Positions 46,452 through 54,605 of a DNA stretch of 56,553 bases are shown in pieces. Each line of letters begins with the position of its first letter. The first letter of the stretch is position 1. Under the pieces are notes generated by a model. That model had not been told where the DNA came from. It worked only from the letters and a program-made list of their open reading frames with translations, and did no database searches. Where the stretch lies: NCBI RefSeq assembly GCF_001620365.2, contig NZ_LQMT02000044.1, forward strand, positions 1 through 56,553, in the 5' to 3' direction. Source of the stretch: Amycolatopsis keratiniphila subsp. keratiniphila. Its GTDB lineage: Bacteria; Actinomycetota; Actinomycetes; Mycobacteriales; Pseudonocardiaceae. The translations under genes were made by a program, and so were the position numbers.

Positions 46452-48956
46452 ATGACACTTACAGACCTCCTGCCTGCGGATCCCGACCCCGACTCGCTGT
46501 TCGAAGCCTTCTCCACCTGGACGGCCGAGCGCGGGTTGGAGCTGTACCCCGCGCAGGAAGAGGCCATCATCGAGGTGGTCTCCGGCGCGAACCTCATCCT
46601 GTCGACGCCGACGGGCTCGGGTAAGAGCCTGGTCGCCGTCGGGGCGCACTTCACCGCGCTCGCACACGGCCGCCGCAGCTTCTACACCGCCCCCATCAAG
46701 GCGCTCGTCTCGGAGAAGTTCTTCCAGCTCATCGAGATCTTCGGCGCGGACAACGTCGGCATGATGACCGGCGACTCGGCGGTCAACGCCGACGCGCCGA
46801 TCATCTGCTGCACGGCGGAAATCCTGGCGAACATGGCGTTGCGGTTCGGTGCCGACGCGCCGGTCGGCCAGGTCATCGCGGACGAGTTCCACTTCTACTC
46901 GGAGCCGGATCGCGGCTGGGCCTGGCAGGTGCCGCTGCTGGAACTGCCGAAGGCACAGTTCGTGCTCATGTCGGCCACGCTGGGCGACGTCTCGTTCTTC
47001 GAGAAGGACCTCACCCGCCGCACCGGCCGCCCGACGGCCGTGGTCACCTCGGCGGAGCGGCCGGTGCCGCTCACCTTCCGCTACGCGCTGACGCCGTTGC
47101 ACGAGACGATGTCCGAGCTGCTCAACGGCGGGCAGTCGCCGGTCTACGTCGTGCACTTCTCGCAGGCCGCGGCGATCGAGCGCGCGCAGACGCTGATGAG
47201 CATCAACGTCACTTCGAAGGCGGAGAAGGAGGCCATCGCCGAGATGCTCGGCGACTTCCGCTTCTCGGCCGGGTTCGGGAAGACGCTGTCGAGGCTGGTC
47301 CGGCACGGGATCGGCGTGCACCACGCCGGCATGCTGCCGAAGTACCGGCGCCTGGTCGAGCAGCTCGCGCAGGCCGGGCTGCTGAAGGTGATCTGCGGGA
47401 CCGACACGCTCGGCGTCGGCATCAACGTACCGATCCGCACAGTGGTCTTTTCAGCGTTGACGAAGTACGACGGTGTGCGGCAACGGCATCTCAAGGCGCG
47501 CGAGTTCCACCAGATCGCCGGCCGCGCGGGCCGCGCCGGATACGACACCGACGGCTACGTCGTCGTGCAGGCGCCCGACCACGTCGTCGAAAACGCCAAG
47601 GCGCTGGAGAAGGCGGGCGACGATCCCAAGAAGAAAAAGAAGATCGTCCGCAAGAAGGCGCCCGAGGGGTTCGTCAACTGGACGGAGAGCACCTTCGACC
47701 GGCTGATCGCGGCCGAGCCGGAGCCGCTGACGTCGAGTTTCCACGTCAGCCACTCGATGCTGCTGAACGTGATCTCCCGGCCGGGCAACGCGTTCGACTC
47801 GATGCGGCATCTGCTGGAGGACAACCACTCCGACCGTCCCGCCCAGCGGAAACTGATCCTACGCGCGATCGCGATCTATCGCGCGCTGCTCGCGGCCGGC
47901 GTCGTGGAACGGCTCGACGAACCCGACGAGCAGGGTCGCATCGTCCGGCTGACCGTGGACCTGCAGTTCGATTTCGCGCTGAACCAGCCGCTTTCGCCGT
48001 TCGCGCTGGCGGCGATCGAGCTCCTCGACGTCGAGTCGCCCTCGTATCCGCTCGACGTCGTGTCCATTGTGGAATCCACTGTGGACAATCCGCGGCCGGT
48101 GCTGTCGCAGCAGCAGTTCAAGGCGCGTGGCGAGGCCGTGCAGGCGATGAAGGCCGAGGGCATCGAGTACGACGAGCGGATGGAGCTGCTCGAAAACGTC
48201 ACGTACCCGAAGCCGCTGGAAGAGCTGCTGGAGGCGGCGTATTCCCGCTACCGGCAAGGGCATCCGTGGGTCGAGGACTACGAGCTCAAGCCGAAGTCCG
48301 TCGTGCGCGACATGTACGAGCGCGCGATGAACTTCGTGGAGTACATCGGTTTCTACCAGCTGGCCCGCTCCGAAGGGCTGGTGCTGCGGTACCTCACCGA
48401 CACCTACGACTCGCTGCGGCACACGGTGCCCGACGAGGCCAAGAACGAGGGGTTGCAGGACCTCATCGAATGGCTCGGCGAACTCGTGCGCCAGGTCGAC
48501 TCCAGCCTCCTGGACGAATGGGAAGCCTTGCGGCACCCCGAAGAGGAGGGCCCGGTTTCGACGCGGCCGCCGTCCGAGCCGCCCGCGGTCACGCGGAACG
48601 AGCGGGCGTTCCGGGTGCTCGTGCGCAACGAGCTGTTCCGCCGGGTGGAGCTGGCTTCGCGGCGTGCCTACGACACGCTCGGCGAGCTGGACGCCGCGTC
48701 GGGCTGGGACGCGGACGCGTGGGAAGACGCCATCGAGGACTACTACGACGAGCACGAAACACTCGGCATCGGGCCGGACGCGCGCGGGCCGAAGCTGCTG
48801 ATCATCGAGCAGGAGAAGGAGATCTGGCGGGTACGGCAGATCTTCGACGATCCGGCGGGCGACCACGACTGGGGCATCGGCGCGGAGGTCGATCTGGCGG
48901 CTTCGGACGAGGCGGGCTCGGCGGTCATCCGGATCACGGCGGTGGACCGGCTCTGA
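46452..48956 (+). CDS. DEAD/DEAH-box helicase with DUF3516
   Basis: An 834-residue Ski2-like superfamily 2 helicase. Motif I TPTGSGKS (52-59), Ia and Ib regions, motif II DEFH (144-147), motif III SAT (174-176), motif VI QIAGRAGRAG (354-363). The C-terminal 350 residues (YEPxPx-type region, EAYSRYRQGHPWVED, FVEYIGFYQLARSEGLVLRYLTDTYDSL) match the DUF3516 helicase family of actinobacteria. Probably works on RNA or DNA in processing or repair. ATG at 46452 with TAGGTC/GATAGGT about 5-6 nt upstream; the long upstream frame is not credible. Confidence 0.92.
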   Translation: MTLTDLLPADPDPDSLFEAFSTWTAERGLELYPAQEEAIIEVVSGANLILSTPTGSGKSLVAVGAHFTALAHGRRSFYTAPIKALVSEKFFQLIEIFGADNVGMMTGDSAVNADAPIICCTAEILANMALRFGADAPVGQVIADEFHFYSEPDRGWAWQVPLLELPKAQFVLMSATLGDVSFFEKDLTRRTGRPTAVVTSAERPVPLTFRYALTPLHETMSELLNGGQSPVYVVHFSQAAAIERAQTLMSINVTSKAEKEAIAEMLGDFRFSAGFGKTLSRLVRHGIGVHHAGMLPKYRRLVEQLAQAGLLKVICGTDTLGVGINVPIRTVVFSALTKYDGVRQRHLKAREFHQIAGRAGRAGYDTDGYVVVQAPDHVVENAKALEKAGDDPKKKKKIVRKKAPEGFVNWTESTFDRLIAAEPEPLTSSFHVSHSMLLNVISRPGNAFDSMRHLLEDNHSDRPAQRKLILRAIAIYRALLAAGVVERLDEPDEQGRIVRLTVDLQFDFALNQPLSPFALAAIELLDVESPSYPLDVVSIVESTVDNPRPVLSQQQFKARGEAVQAMKAEGIEYDERMELLENVTYPKPLEELLEAAYSRYRQGHPWVEDYELKPKSVVRDMYERAMNFVEYIGFYQLARSEGLVLRYLTDTYDSLRHTVPDEAKNEGLQDLIEWLGELVRQVDSSLLDEWEALRHPEEEGPVSTRPPSEPPAVTRNERAFRVLVRNELFRRVELASRRAYDTLGELDAASGWDADAWEDAIEDYYDEHETLGIGPDARGPKLLIIEQEKEIWRVRQIFDDPAGDHDWGIGAEVDLAASDEAGSAVIRITAVDRL

Positions 48957-48999
48957 CGCCTGGCGCATTCCTGGGGAGGACAGTGAATTGGAGCGAGGT

Positions 49000-49386
49000 A
49001 TGACCGACGACGTGGCCGGCCGGGTGATCGAGGCAGAGCAGGAGCGGATCCGCTGTCTCCTCGACGTGGATCGCGGCACCTACGACCGCTTGCACGCCGA
49101 GGGGTACCGGTTGTGCAACCCGACCGGCACCGTGTGGACGAAGGCCGAATACCTGGATCTCCTCACCAGCGGGCGGGTCGCCTACCGGGAGCTGGCGCTG
49201 AACGGCGACATGGACGCCATCGTCGGCACCGACGTCGTCGTCCTCCGCTACCGGTGCTTCATCGAACTCACCGTGGACGGCGCGGACATCCCGCGGCACG
49301 AGGCCTGGCACACCGACGTCTACACCGATGACGGCGGCACCTGGCGTTGTGTCTGGTCTCAGGCCACCGGCGTCATGGACGCCTGA
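49000..49386 (+). CDS. NTF2-like (DUF4440-type) protein
   Basis: A 128-residue protein of the NTF2-like/SnoaL superfamily shape: helices at 10-40 with a small cone-forming beta sheet (DGAD..RHEAWHTDVYTDDGGTWRCVWSQATGV). It could be a ketosteroid-isomerase-like enzyme or a ligand-binding protein; no substrate known. ATG at 49000 preceded by GAGCGAGG. The 3' end overlaps the convergent membrane-protein gene by 28 bp. Confidence 0.75.
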   Translation: MTDDVAGRVIEAEQERIRCLLDVDRGTYDRLHAEGYRLCNPTGTVWTKAEYLDLLTSGRVAYRELALNGDMDAIVGTDVVVLRYRCFIELTVDGADIPRHEAWHTDVYTDDGGTWRCVWSQATGVMDA

Positions 49387-49994
49387 CCCAGCACTCGCCG
49401 GCGGCGGACCAGCTGAATGATCAGCACCGCCAGCGAGAGCGCGGGTAGCGGATAGCCAAGGAGCAGCCCCACCGTGATGTCGGTGAGCGGCGCGAGGACC
49501 GCGGCGGCGAACACCCACGTCGGCGCGGTCGGCGGTTTCACGCCGGAGCGGACCTTGCCCCACGGTTTCGCCACCGAAAGCCACGCCTGGAACGCCAAAG
49601 CGCTCGCCATCAGCGCGGTCCCGGCGACCAGCGCCACCGGCGGCGGATCACCGCCCACGGAATCCCGCAGAGCACCCGACAGCAGGAAGATCCCGGCGTA
49701 GAGCTGGACGAGCGTGATCGCGAACTTCGCCAGCACCCACCAGTGCCGGGTGAACCCCCAGGCCGTCGCGGCGGCGAGCATGAAGCCGGTGAAGGCCGAC
49801 GCGTTGGCCAGCGGTGCCAGCAGGAACGTGTCGATCTCGTGCGCCATCGACGTCGCCGCCACGCGAATCTCGCGGTCCTCGCTGGTGTGGCCGATCACCA
49901 GCAAGGTGAACAGCGCCAGGGCTTGTCCCATCCAGCCCACCGACGTGACGATGTGCAGCCACACGGTCAGCTGTCGCCAGGCCTTGGTTCGCAT
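49359..49994 (-). CDS. Membrane protein (DUF2269-like)
   Basis: A 211-residue membrane protein with about five helices (LTVWLHIVTSVGWMGQALALFTLLVIG, APLANASAFTGFMLAAATAWGF, WVLAKFAITLVQLYAGIFLLSGAL, and two more). It resembles small integral membrane proteins of the DUF2269 kind. Function unknown. ATG start. The 3' end overlaps the convergent NTF2-like gene; the oxidoreductase gene upstream on the same strand begins beyond a 54-bp gap. Confidence 0.65.
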   Translation of the reverse strand: MRTKAWRQLTVWLHIVTSVGWMGQALALFTLLVIGHTSEDREIRVAATSMAHEIDTFLLAPLANASAFTGFMLAAATAWGFTRHWWVLAKFAITLVQLYAGIFLLSGALRDSVGGDPPPVALVAGTALMASALAFQAWLSVAKPWGKVRSGVKPPTAPTWVFAAAVLAPLTDITVGLLLGYPLPALSLAVLIIQLVRRRRVLGQASMTPVA

Positions 49995-50048
49995 GGCGCA
50001 CAGGGTCGCGCCACCACCCGGTCCGGCACATCGGGGACGACCCTGAAA

Positions 50049-50639
50049 TCAGGCCGGAAGGGGCGGGAAGCAGGCCTGGGCGTCGTGGCCGTCGAACCAG
50101 AGACCGACCATGAACGCCATCGTTGCCTCCATGAGCGCGGCCCGGTCGAGTCCGCCGGCGTTCAGCGGCGTGCAGCCGAGGTCGCGGACCAGTTCGCTCA
50201 CTTCGCCGACCACGTCGCCGCAGATCGGCACCGCCAGCGGACGCCCGCCGAACACCGGCGGGGTCATCCGCCAGACGTCCACGTGACACAGGTTGAACGC
50301 CTTGACCACGTGCGCGCCGGGTGCGGCCGCGGCGATCCGCGCCGCCTGATCGGACACCGTGAGCGCGGCGCCGGGACCGACGGCGTTCGTGCAGTCGATC
50401 AGCACCTTGCCGTCGAGATTCCCCGCTGAGGCAAGGACTTCCAGTACGGAAGCGGCGGGGAGGGCGAGCAGGATCACGTCGCTGGCGCCGGCGGTCTCCG
50501 CCCAGGTCCCCACCCGCGGGGAGATCCTGGCGGCCTTCGCGCGGTCACGGGCGGCGACCATCACATCGTGCCCGGCCTCGGCCCACTGGCCGCCGAGCGC
50601 CTCCGCCATCCCGCCCGCCCCGAAAATACCGATACGCAT
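50049..50639 (-). CDS. NADPH/F420-type oxidoreductase
   Basis: A 196-residue Rossmann-fold protein of the NADP oxidoreductase coenzyme F420-dependent family (ProC/FNO-like). N terminus MRIGIFGAGGMAEALGGQW is the dinucleotide-binding loop; DVILLALPAASVLEVL, KVLIDCTNAV and APGAHVVKAFNLCHVDVW follow the family order. ATG at 50639. Divergent from the HxlR gene, a usual pairing in which HxlR represses the oxidoreductase under normal conditions. Confidence 0.85.
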   Translation of the reverse strand: MRIGIFGAGGMAEALGGQWAEAGHDVMVAARDRAKAARISPRVGTWAETAGASDVILLALPAASVLEVLASAGNLDGKVLIDCTNAVGPGAALTVSDQAARIAAAAPGAHVVKAFNLCHVDVWRMTPPVFGGRPLAVPICGDVVGEVSELVRDLGCTPLNAGGLDRAALMEATMAFMVGLWFDGHDAQACFPPLPA

Positions 50640-50689
50640 GTGCTGCTCCCTAAGATCGAGTGACCACACCGACCGTAGAAAGCCGCGCG

Positions 50690-50706
50690 GGTACCGAATG
50701 GTTACC
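50690..50706. promoter_or_regulatory. HxlR operator candidate
   Basis: GGTACC (50690-50695) and GGTTACC (50700-50706) give an imperfect palindrome 10 bp before the hxlR-type start, overlapping its Shine-Dalgarno region. Confidence 0.4.
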
Positions 50707-50715
50707 GGAGGTCCG

Positions 50716-51075
50716 ATGAACGACGTCTTCCTCGCCGATTGCCGTGCCCGGCTGGCCTTCGACCTGATGGCGAACACGTGGAACCCCGTCGTGCTGTGGG
50801 CCCTGCGCGATGGACCGCGGCGCCCGGCCGAACTGCGGCGACGGCTGGGCGGGATCAGCACGAAGGTGCTCACGGAGACGGTCCGGCGGCTGGAGTACAA
50901 CGGTCTCGTCCACCGGCGCGACTGCGGGCGGACGGCGAAGGTCGAGTACTCGCTGACGGATCTCGGGACCACGTTGCTGGCGCCCATCGAGGCCTTCGGG
51001 GAGTGGGCGTTCCGTCATGGCGACGAGGTGATGGCGGCGCAGGACGAAGCGGTCCGGTTTCGCGATCTCGCGTGA
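50716..51075 (+). CDS. HxlR-family regulator
   Basis: A 119-residue winged-helix repressor (HxlR/DUF24). C9 in the N-terminal helix is at the place of the redox cysteine of HypR-type members. HTH features: ARLAFDLMANTWNPVVLWALRDGPRRPAELRRRLGGISTKVLTETVRRLEYNGLVHRRDCG. ATG at 50716 with GGAGG 5 nt upstream. Divergent oxidoreductase gene as likely target. Its last four codons (RDLA) and the TGA stop lie in the first unit of a 21-bp tandem repeat array that continues downstream. Confidence 0.88.
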   Translation: MNDVFLADCRARLAFDLMANTWNPVVLWALRDGPRRPAELRRRLGGISTKVLTETVRRLEYNGLVHRRDCGRTAKVEYSLTDLGTTLLAPIEAFGEWAFRHGDEVMAAQDEAVRFRDLA

Positions 51076-51141
51076 TTGAACGCCGATCTCGCGTGATTGA
51101 AGGCGGAACTCGCGTGATTGGGGAGCGATCTCGCGTGATTG
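51064..51141. repeat. 21-bp tandem repeat array
   Basis: Four copies of GATCTCGCGTGATTG at 51064, 51085, 51106 (GAACTCGCG variant) and 51127, with exactly 21-bp period and variable 6-bp spacers (AACGCC, AAGGCG, GGGAGC). The core ATC-T-CGCG-T-GAT is a near palindrome. The hxlR TGA (51073-51075) lies in copy 1. No CRISPR features. Confidence 0.9.
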
Positions 51142-51157
51142 GGCGGACGACACGGGG

Positions 51158-52138
51158 TCAGGGGAGCGGGCGGGCCTCGGCCAGCCGGAGCAGCGGGACG
51201 GCCGCGGCGGCGTCGGTGATCAGGGTCGAGACCATGCCGGAGCGCAGGACGGCGTCTATCGCTTCGGCTTTCGGTTCCGTGTAGCCCAGCGCGATCACTT
51301 CGGGGACGGCCAGGAGTTCCTCGGCGCTGATGGCCAGGACGTGGTGGGCCAGGCCGGTGGACATCGGGTTGCCGTCGGCGTCGAACAGGCGCGCGGAGAC
51401 CTCGGCCTTGGCGCCGCGTTTCGCGATCGCGCTTCGTTCGGCCTCGTCGAGCGCGTCGTACACCGTCGACTCTTCGGGTTTCCACGCACCGATGCTGACG
51501 ACGGCCTTGGTCAGGTTCTTGAACTGCCCGAAGGTCTCCGCGATCCCCGGCTGCCTGCGCAGTGTTTCGGTGGTGCGGCGGTCGGGGAGGACGAGGGGCC
51601 CGAAGATCGGGTACGACGCTCCGCCCGAGACGGAGGCGACCCGGCTGACCGTCTCCACCGACCGGTCGCGCATGTCCATCCCCGCCTGCACGCCGCACAG
51701 TTGCACGATCGGGCATTTCGGCAGCGACTCGATCGCGTCGGTCATCGCGTTCACCGAACGTGCCCACGACAGGCCGAGGACGTCGCCGGGAGTGACGATT
51801 TCGGTCAGGAGGCGGGCGGCGAGCGTGCCGATCTTGCGCCTCGCCACTTCGCGGGATTCCGGTTCGGGCGCTCGTTCGAGCACGAGGACCCGGTCGAGCC
51901 GATACGCCGCGCGGATCTCTTCGGACAGCACGAGATCGACCGGCGCCGGCAGCCGGAACTCGACCCGGACGATGCCGCTTTCCCTGGCCGTGTCCAGCAT
52001 TCGCGCGACCTTGAACCGGCTGATCCCGAACTCTTCGGCGATCTCGAGTTTCGAGGCGCCCTGTTCGTAGAAGCGCCGGGCCACCGCGGCCAGGCGTAGC
52101 GACTCCACTAGGCCGGGGCGCTGTATCTTCCCGCTCAT
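51158..52138 (-). CDS. SorC-family sugar-responsive regulator
   Basis: A 326-residue regulator of the DeoR/SorC class. N-terminal HTH about 25-55 (FYEQGASKLEIAEEFGISRFKVARMLDTARESGIV) and a C-terminal sugar-binding domain (GDVLGLSWARSVNAM, GAWKPEES, LGYTEPKAEAIDAVLRSGM). It senses a phosphorylated sugar. It is divergent from the dehydrogenase/ABC genes, with two almost identical palindromes (52131 and 52235). One of them contains the start codon itself. The upstream open frame to 53539 is antisense and was removed. Confidence 0.92.
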   Translation of the reverse strand: MSGKIQRPGLVESLRLAAVARRFYEQGASKLEIAEEFGISRFKVARMLDTARESGIVRVEFRLPAPVDLVLSEEIRAAYRLDRVLVLERAPEPESREVARRKIGTLAARLLTEIVTPGDVLGLSWARSVNAMTDAIESLPKCPIVQLCGVQAGMDMRDRSVETVSRVASVSGGASYPIFGPLVLPDRRTTETLRRQPGIAETFGQFKNLTKAVVSIGAWKPEESTVYDALDEAERSAIAKRGAKAEVSARLFDADGNPMSTGLAHHVLAISAEELLAVPEVIALGYTEPKAEAIDAVLRSGMVSTLITDAAAAVPLLRLAEARPLP

Positions 52139-52146
52139 TTGAGCAC
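52131..52146. promoter_or_regulatory. SorC operator 1 (contains the start codon)
   Basis: CCGCTCATTTGAGCAC: 5-bp perfect inner arms (GCTCA/TGAGC) around TT. The CAT at 52136-52138 is the ATG of the regulator on the minus strand. Confidence 0.75.
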
Positions 52147-52234
52147 TATACCGCGAAATCAGCCTGAGAGGTTGACGTAACACCAGGGAAAAGTTCACCA
52201 TGCCTGGACATGCAGTCCGAAGCATAAGCCCAGC

Positions 52235-52250
52235 CCGCTCATTTGAGCGG
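52235..52250. promoter_or_regulatory. SorC operator 2
   Basis: CCGCTCATTTGAGCGG: perfect 7-bp arms around TT, identical core to operator 1, 104 bp apart (about ten turns), 18 bp before the dehydrogenase start. Confidence 0.8.
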
Positions 52251-52267
52251 AGAGAAGAGGAGCTGGC

Positions 52268-53272
52268 ATGCGTGCCGCGATCGTGGACAAGCCCGGCGAG
52301 ATCAGGGTCGGCGAGGTACCCGACCCGAAACCGGGGGATCGCCAGGTCGTCGTCAAGGTGGGTGCCTGCGGGATCTGCGGGACCGACCTCCACATCGCCG
52401 ACGGGCATTTCCCGCCGACGCCTTATCCGATCGTCCCCGGCCACGAATTCGCGGGCGAGATCGTCGAACTCGGCGCGGACGTGCCGGGTGGCTGGAAGAT
52501 CGGCGACCGGGTGGCCGTCGACCCGTCGCTGTTCTGCGGCTACTGCAAGCCCTGCCGGTCGGGCCGCGGCAACCTCTGCGAGAACTGGAACGCGACCGGC
52601 GACACCGTCGACGGCGCCTTCGCCGAGTACGTCGCCGTTCCCTCCGCGAACTGCTATCGCATGCCGGACACGATGACCTGGGAACAGGGCGCCCTCGTCG
52701 AGCCGGTCTCCTGCGCGGTGCACGGCGTGCGCCGGATCGGGGTCGAGGCGGGGGAGCGGTTCCTCGTCGTCGGCGCGGGCACGATGGGGCTGATCATGCA
52801 GCAGCTGCTGCAGCGCGCGGGCGCCCACGTCACGGTGGTCGACCGCAACACCTCCCGGCTCGGCCGCGCCATGGACCTCGGCGCGGCCGCGGTCGCGGGC
52901 GACGTGAAGGACCTCGACGACGAGAAGTTCGACGCCGCCGCGGACTGCACCGGCGCCGCGCCCGCCATCGAAGCCGCTTTCGACTCGCTTCAGCGCGGAG
53001 GCCGCCTGCTGGTCTTCGGGGTGGCCCCCGCCGAAGCACGCGTCGCGCTTTCGCCGTTCCGGATCTACAACGACGAGATCACCGTCGTCGGCTCGATGGC
53101 CGTCATGAACAGCTTCGGTACCGCGCTCGACCTGGTCGCCGACGGCGCTGTCGACACCGCCGCGCTGCTCACCGACACCCTGCCGCTGGAGCAGTACCCC
53201 GACGCTCTCGCCCTCATGCGCAGCGGCGCCGGCTTGAAGGTGCAGGTCATACCGGGAGGCGAAAGTGCGTAA
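52268..53272 (+). CDS. Zinc-dependent medium-chain dehydrogenase (polyol type)
   Basis: A 334-residue dehydrogenase/reductase of the sorbitol/L-iditol dehydrogenase branch. Catalytic zinc: C35 in CGICGTDLH and H in PGHEFAGE; structural zinc cysteines in CGYCKPCRSGRGNLC. Rossmann GAGTMG. It would oxidise a sugar alcohol (for example sorbitol or a related polyol) to the ketose with NAD. ATG at 52268 with GAGGAG upstream. Its stop overlaps the next GTG by eight bases, so it is coupled to the substrate-binding lipoprotein. Confidence 0.92.
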   Translation: MRAAIVDKPGEIRVGEVPDPKPGDRQVVVKVGACGICGTDLHIADGHFPPTPYPIVPGHEFAGEIVELGADVPGGWKIGDRVAVDPSLFCGYCKPCRSGRGNLCENWNATGDTVDGAFAEYVAVPSANCYRMPDTMTWEQGALVEPVSCAVHGVRRIGVEAGERFLVVGAGTMGLIMQQLLQRAGAHVTVVDRNTSRLGRAMDLGAAAVAGDVKDLDDEKFDAAADCTGAAPAIEAAFDSLQRGGRLLVFGVAPAEARVALSPFRIYNDEITVVGSMAVMNSFGTALDLVADGAVDTAALLTDTLPLEQYPDALALMRSGAGLKVQVIPGGESA

Positions 53273-54605
53273 AGCGGCCGCTCTGCTCGCGGTACTCCTG
53301 CTGACCCTCACCGGATGCGCCGGTGCGGGCGCGCTCGGGACCGGTGACCGGACGCTCGTCGTCGCGATCGTCGCGAACCCGCAGATGAAGGACGCCATCG
53401 AGCTTTCCGGCGAGTTCGAGAAGGCGAATCCCGGCGTCAGCCTCAAATTCGTGTCATTGCCGGAGAACCAGGCCCGCGCGAAGATCACCGCGTCGACGGC
53501 CACCGAAGGCGGCGAGTTCGACGTCGTCATGATCAGCAACTACGAGGCGCCGCAGTGGGCCGCGAACGGCTGGCTCGAAGACCTCGGCCCGCATATCGCG
53601 GCGAATCCGTCCTACGACGCGGACGACTTCATCCCGAGTATCAAGGAATCCTTGTCGCACAACGGGTCCATGTACGCGGTGCCGTTCTACGGCGAGTCGT
53701 CGTTCCTGGCCTACCGGAAGGATCTGTTCGAGCAGGCCGGGATCACCATGCCCGCCAAGCCGACGTGGACCCAGATCGCCGAGTACGCCGCGAAGCTCGA
53801 CGACAAGGCCAAAGGCATCGCCGGGATCTGCCTGCGCGGCAAGCCCGGCTGGGGCGAGAGCCTCGCGCCGTTCACCACGGTCGCCAACACCTTCGGCGCG
53901 CAGTGGTTCGACAAGGACTGGAACGCGAAGCTGACCAGCCCCGAGTTCAAGGCCGCCGCCGAGTTCTACGTGAACCTCGTGCGGAACCACGGCGAGGTCG
54001 GGGCGTCGAGCGCGGGCTTCTCCGAATGCGGCACGCGGTACACCCAGGGCCAGGCCGCGATGTGGTACGACGCCACGGTCATGGCAGGCACGAACGAGGA
54101 TCCGTCGGCCAGCAAGGTCGTCGGGAAGTCCGGGTACGCGCCGGCGCCGGTGGAGAAGACGCAGGCGAGCGGCTGGCTCTACACCTGGGCGCTGGCGATC
54201 CCGAAGGTCGCGAAGCACAAGGACATCGCCTTCAAGTTCATGTCCTGGATGACCGACAAGGCCTACGTGCAGCGGGTCGCCCAGGAGTTCGGCGACTGGA
54301 ACCGTGTCCCGCCGGGTGTGCGGAAATCGACCTACGACATCCCGCAGTACCGCGAGGCCGCCAAGGCCTACGCGCAGCCGACGCTGGACGGCATCGCGGA
54401 CGCCGACCAGCGCAAGACGATGGCGAATCCGGTGCCCTACCCCGGGATCCAGTTCGTCGGCATCCCCGAGTTCCAGGATCTCGGCACGCGGGTGAGCCAG
54501 CAGCTCTCGGCGGCGATCGCGGGCCAGATCACCGTGGACGAAGCGCTCGAACAGTCGCAGGAGTACGCGCAGACCGTCGGCAAGTCGTATCAGGAGGTGC
54601 AGTGA
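53265..54605 (+). CDS. Sugar ABC substrate-binding lipoprotein
   Basis: A 446-residue family 1 extracellular solute-binding lipoprotein. Lipobox LTGC with C18. Motifs: VDIS-like AIVANPQMKDAIELSGEFEKANPGV, SMYAVPFYGESSFLAYRKDLFEQAGI, GQAAMWYDATVMAG and the C-terminal DEALEQSQEYAQTVGKSYQEV. This family binds sugars, polyols or oligosaccharides; given the neighbours, a polyol is likely. GTG start, overlapping the dehydrogenase gene by 8 bases and sharing one base with the next start (TGATG). Confidence 0.92.
   Translation: MRKAAALLAVLLLTLTGCAGAGALGTGDRTLVVAIVANPQMKDAIELSGEFEKANPGVSLKFVSLPENQARAKITASTATEGGEFDVVMISNYEAPQWAANGWLEDLGPHIAANPSYDADDFIPSIKESLSHNGSMYAVPFYGESSFLAYRKDLFEQAGITMPAKPTWTQIAEYAAKLDDKAKGIAGICLRGKPGWGESLAPFTTVANTFGAQWFDKDWNAKLTSPEFKAAAEFYVNLVRNHGEVGASSAGFSECGTRYTQGQAAMWYDATVMAGTNEDPSASKVVGKSGYAPAPVEKTQASGWLYTWALAIPKVAKHKDIAFKFMSWMTDKAYVQRVAQEFGDWNRVPPGVRKSTYDIPQYREAAKAYAQPTLDGIADADQRKTMANPVPYPGIQFVGIPEFQDLGTRVSQQLSAAIAGQITVDEALEQSQEYAQTVGKSYQEVQ

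Noticed and set aside
51064..51141. CRISPR-like short repeats
   Set aside because: Units are tandem at 21-bp period with 6-bp spacers, too short for CRISPR, and no cas gene is near.
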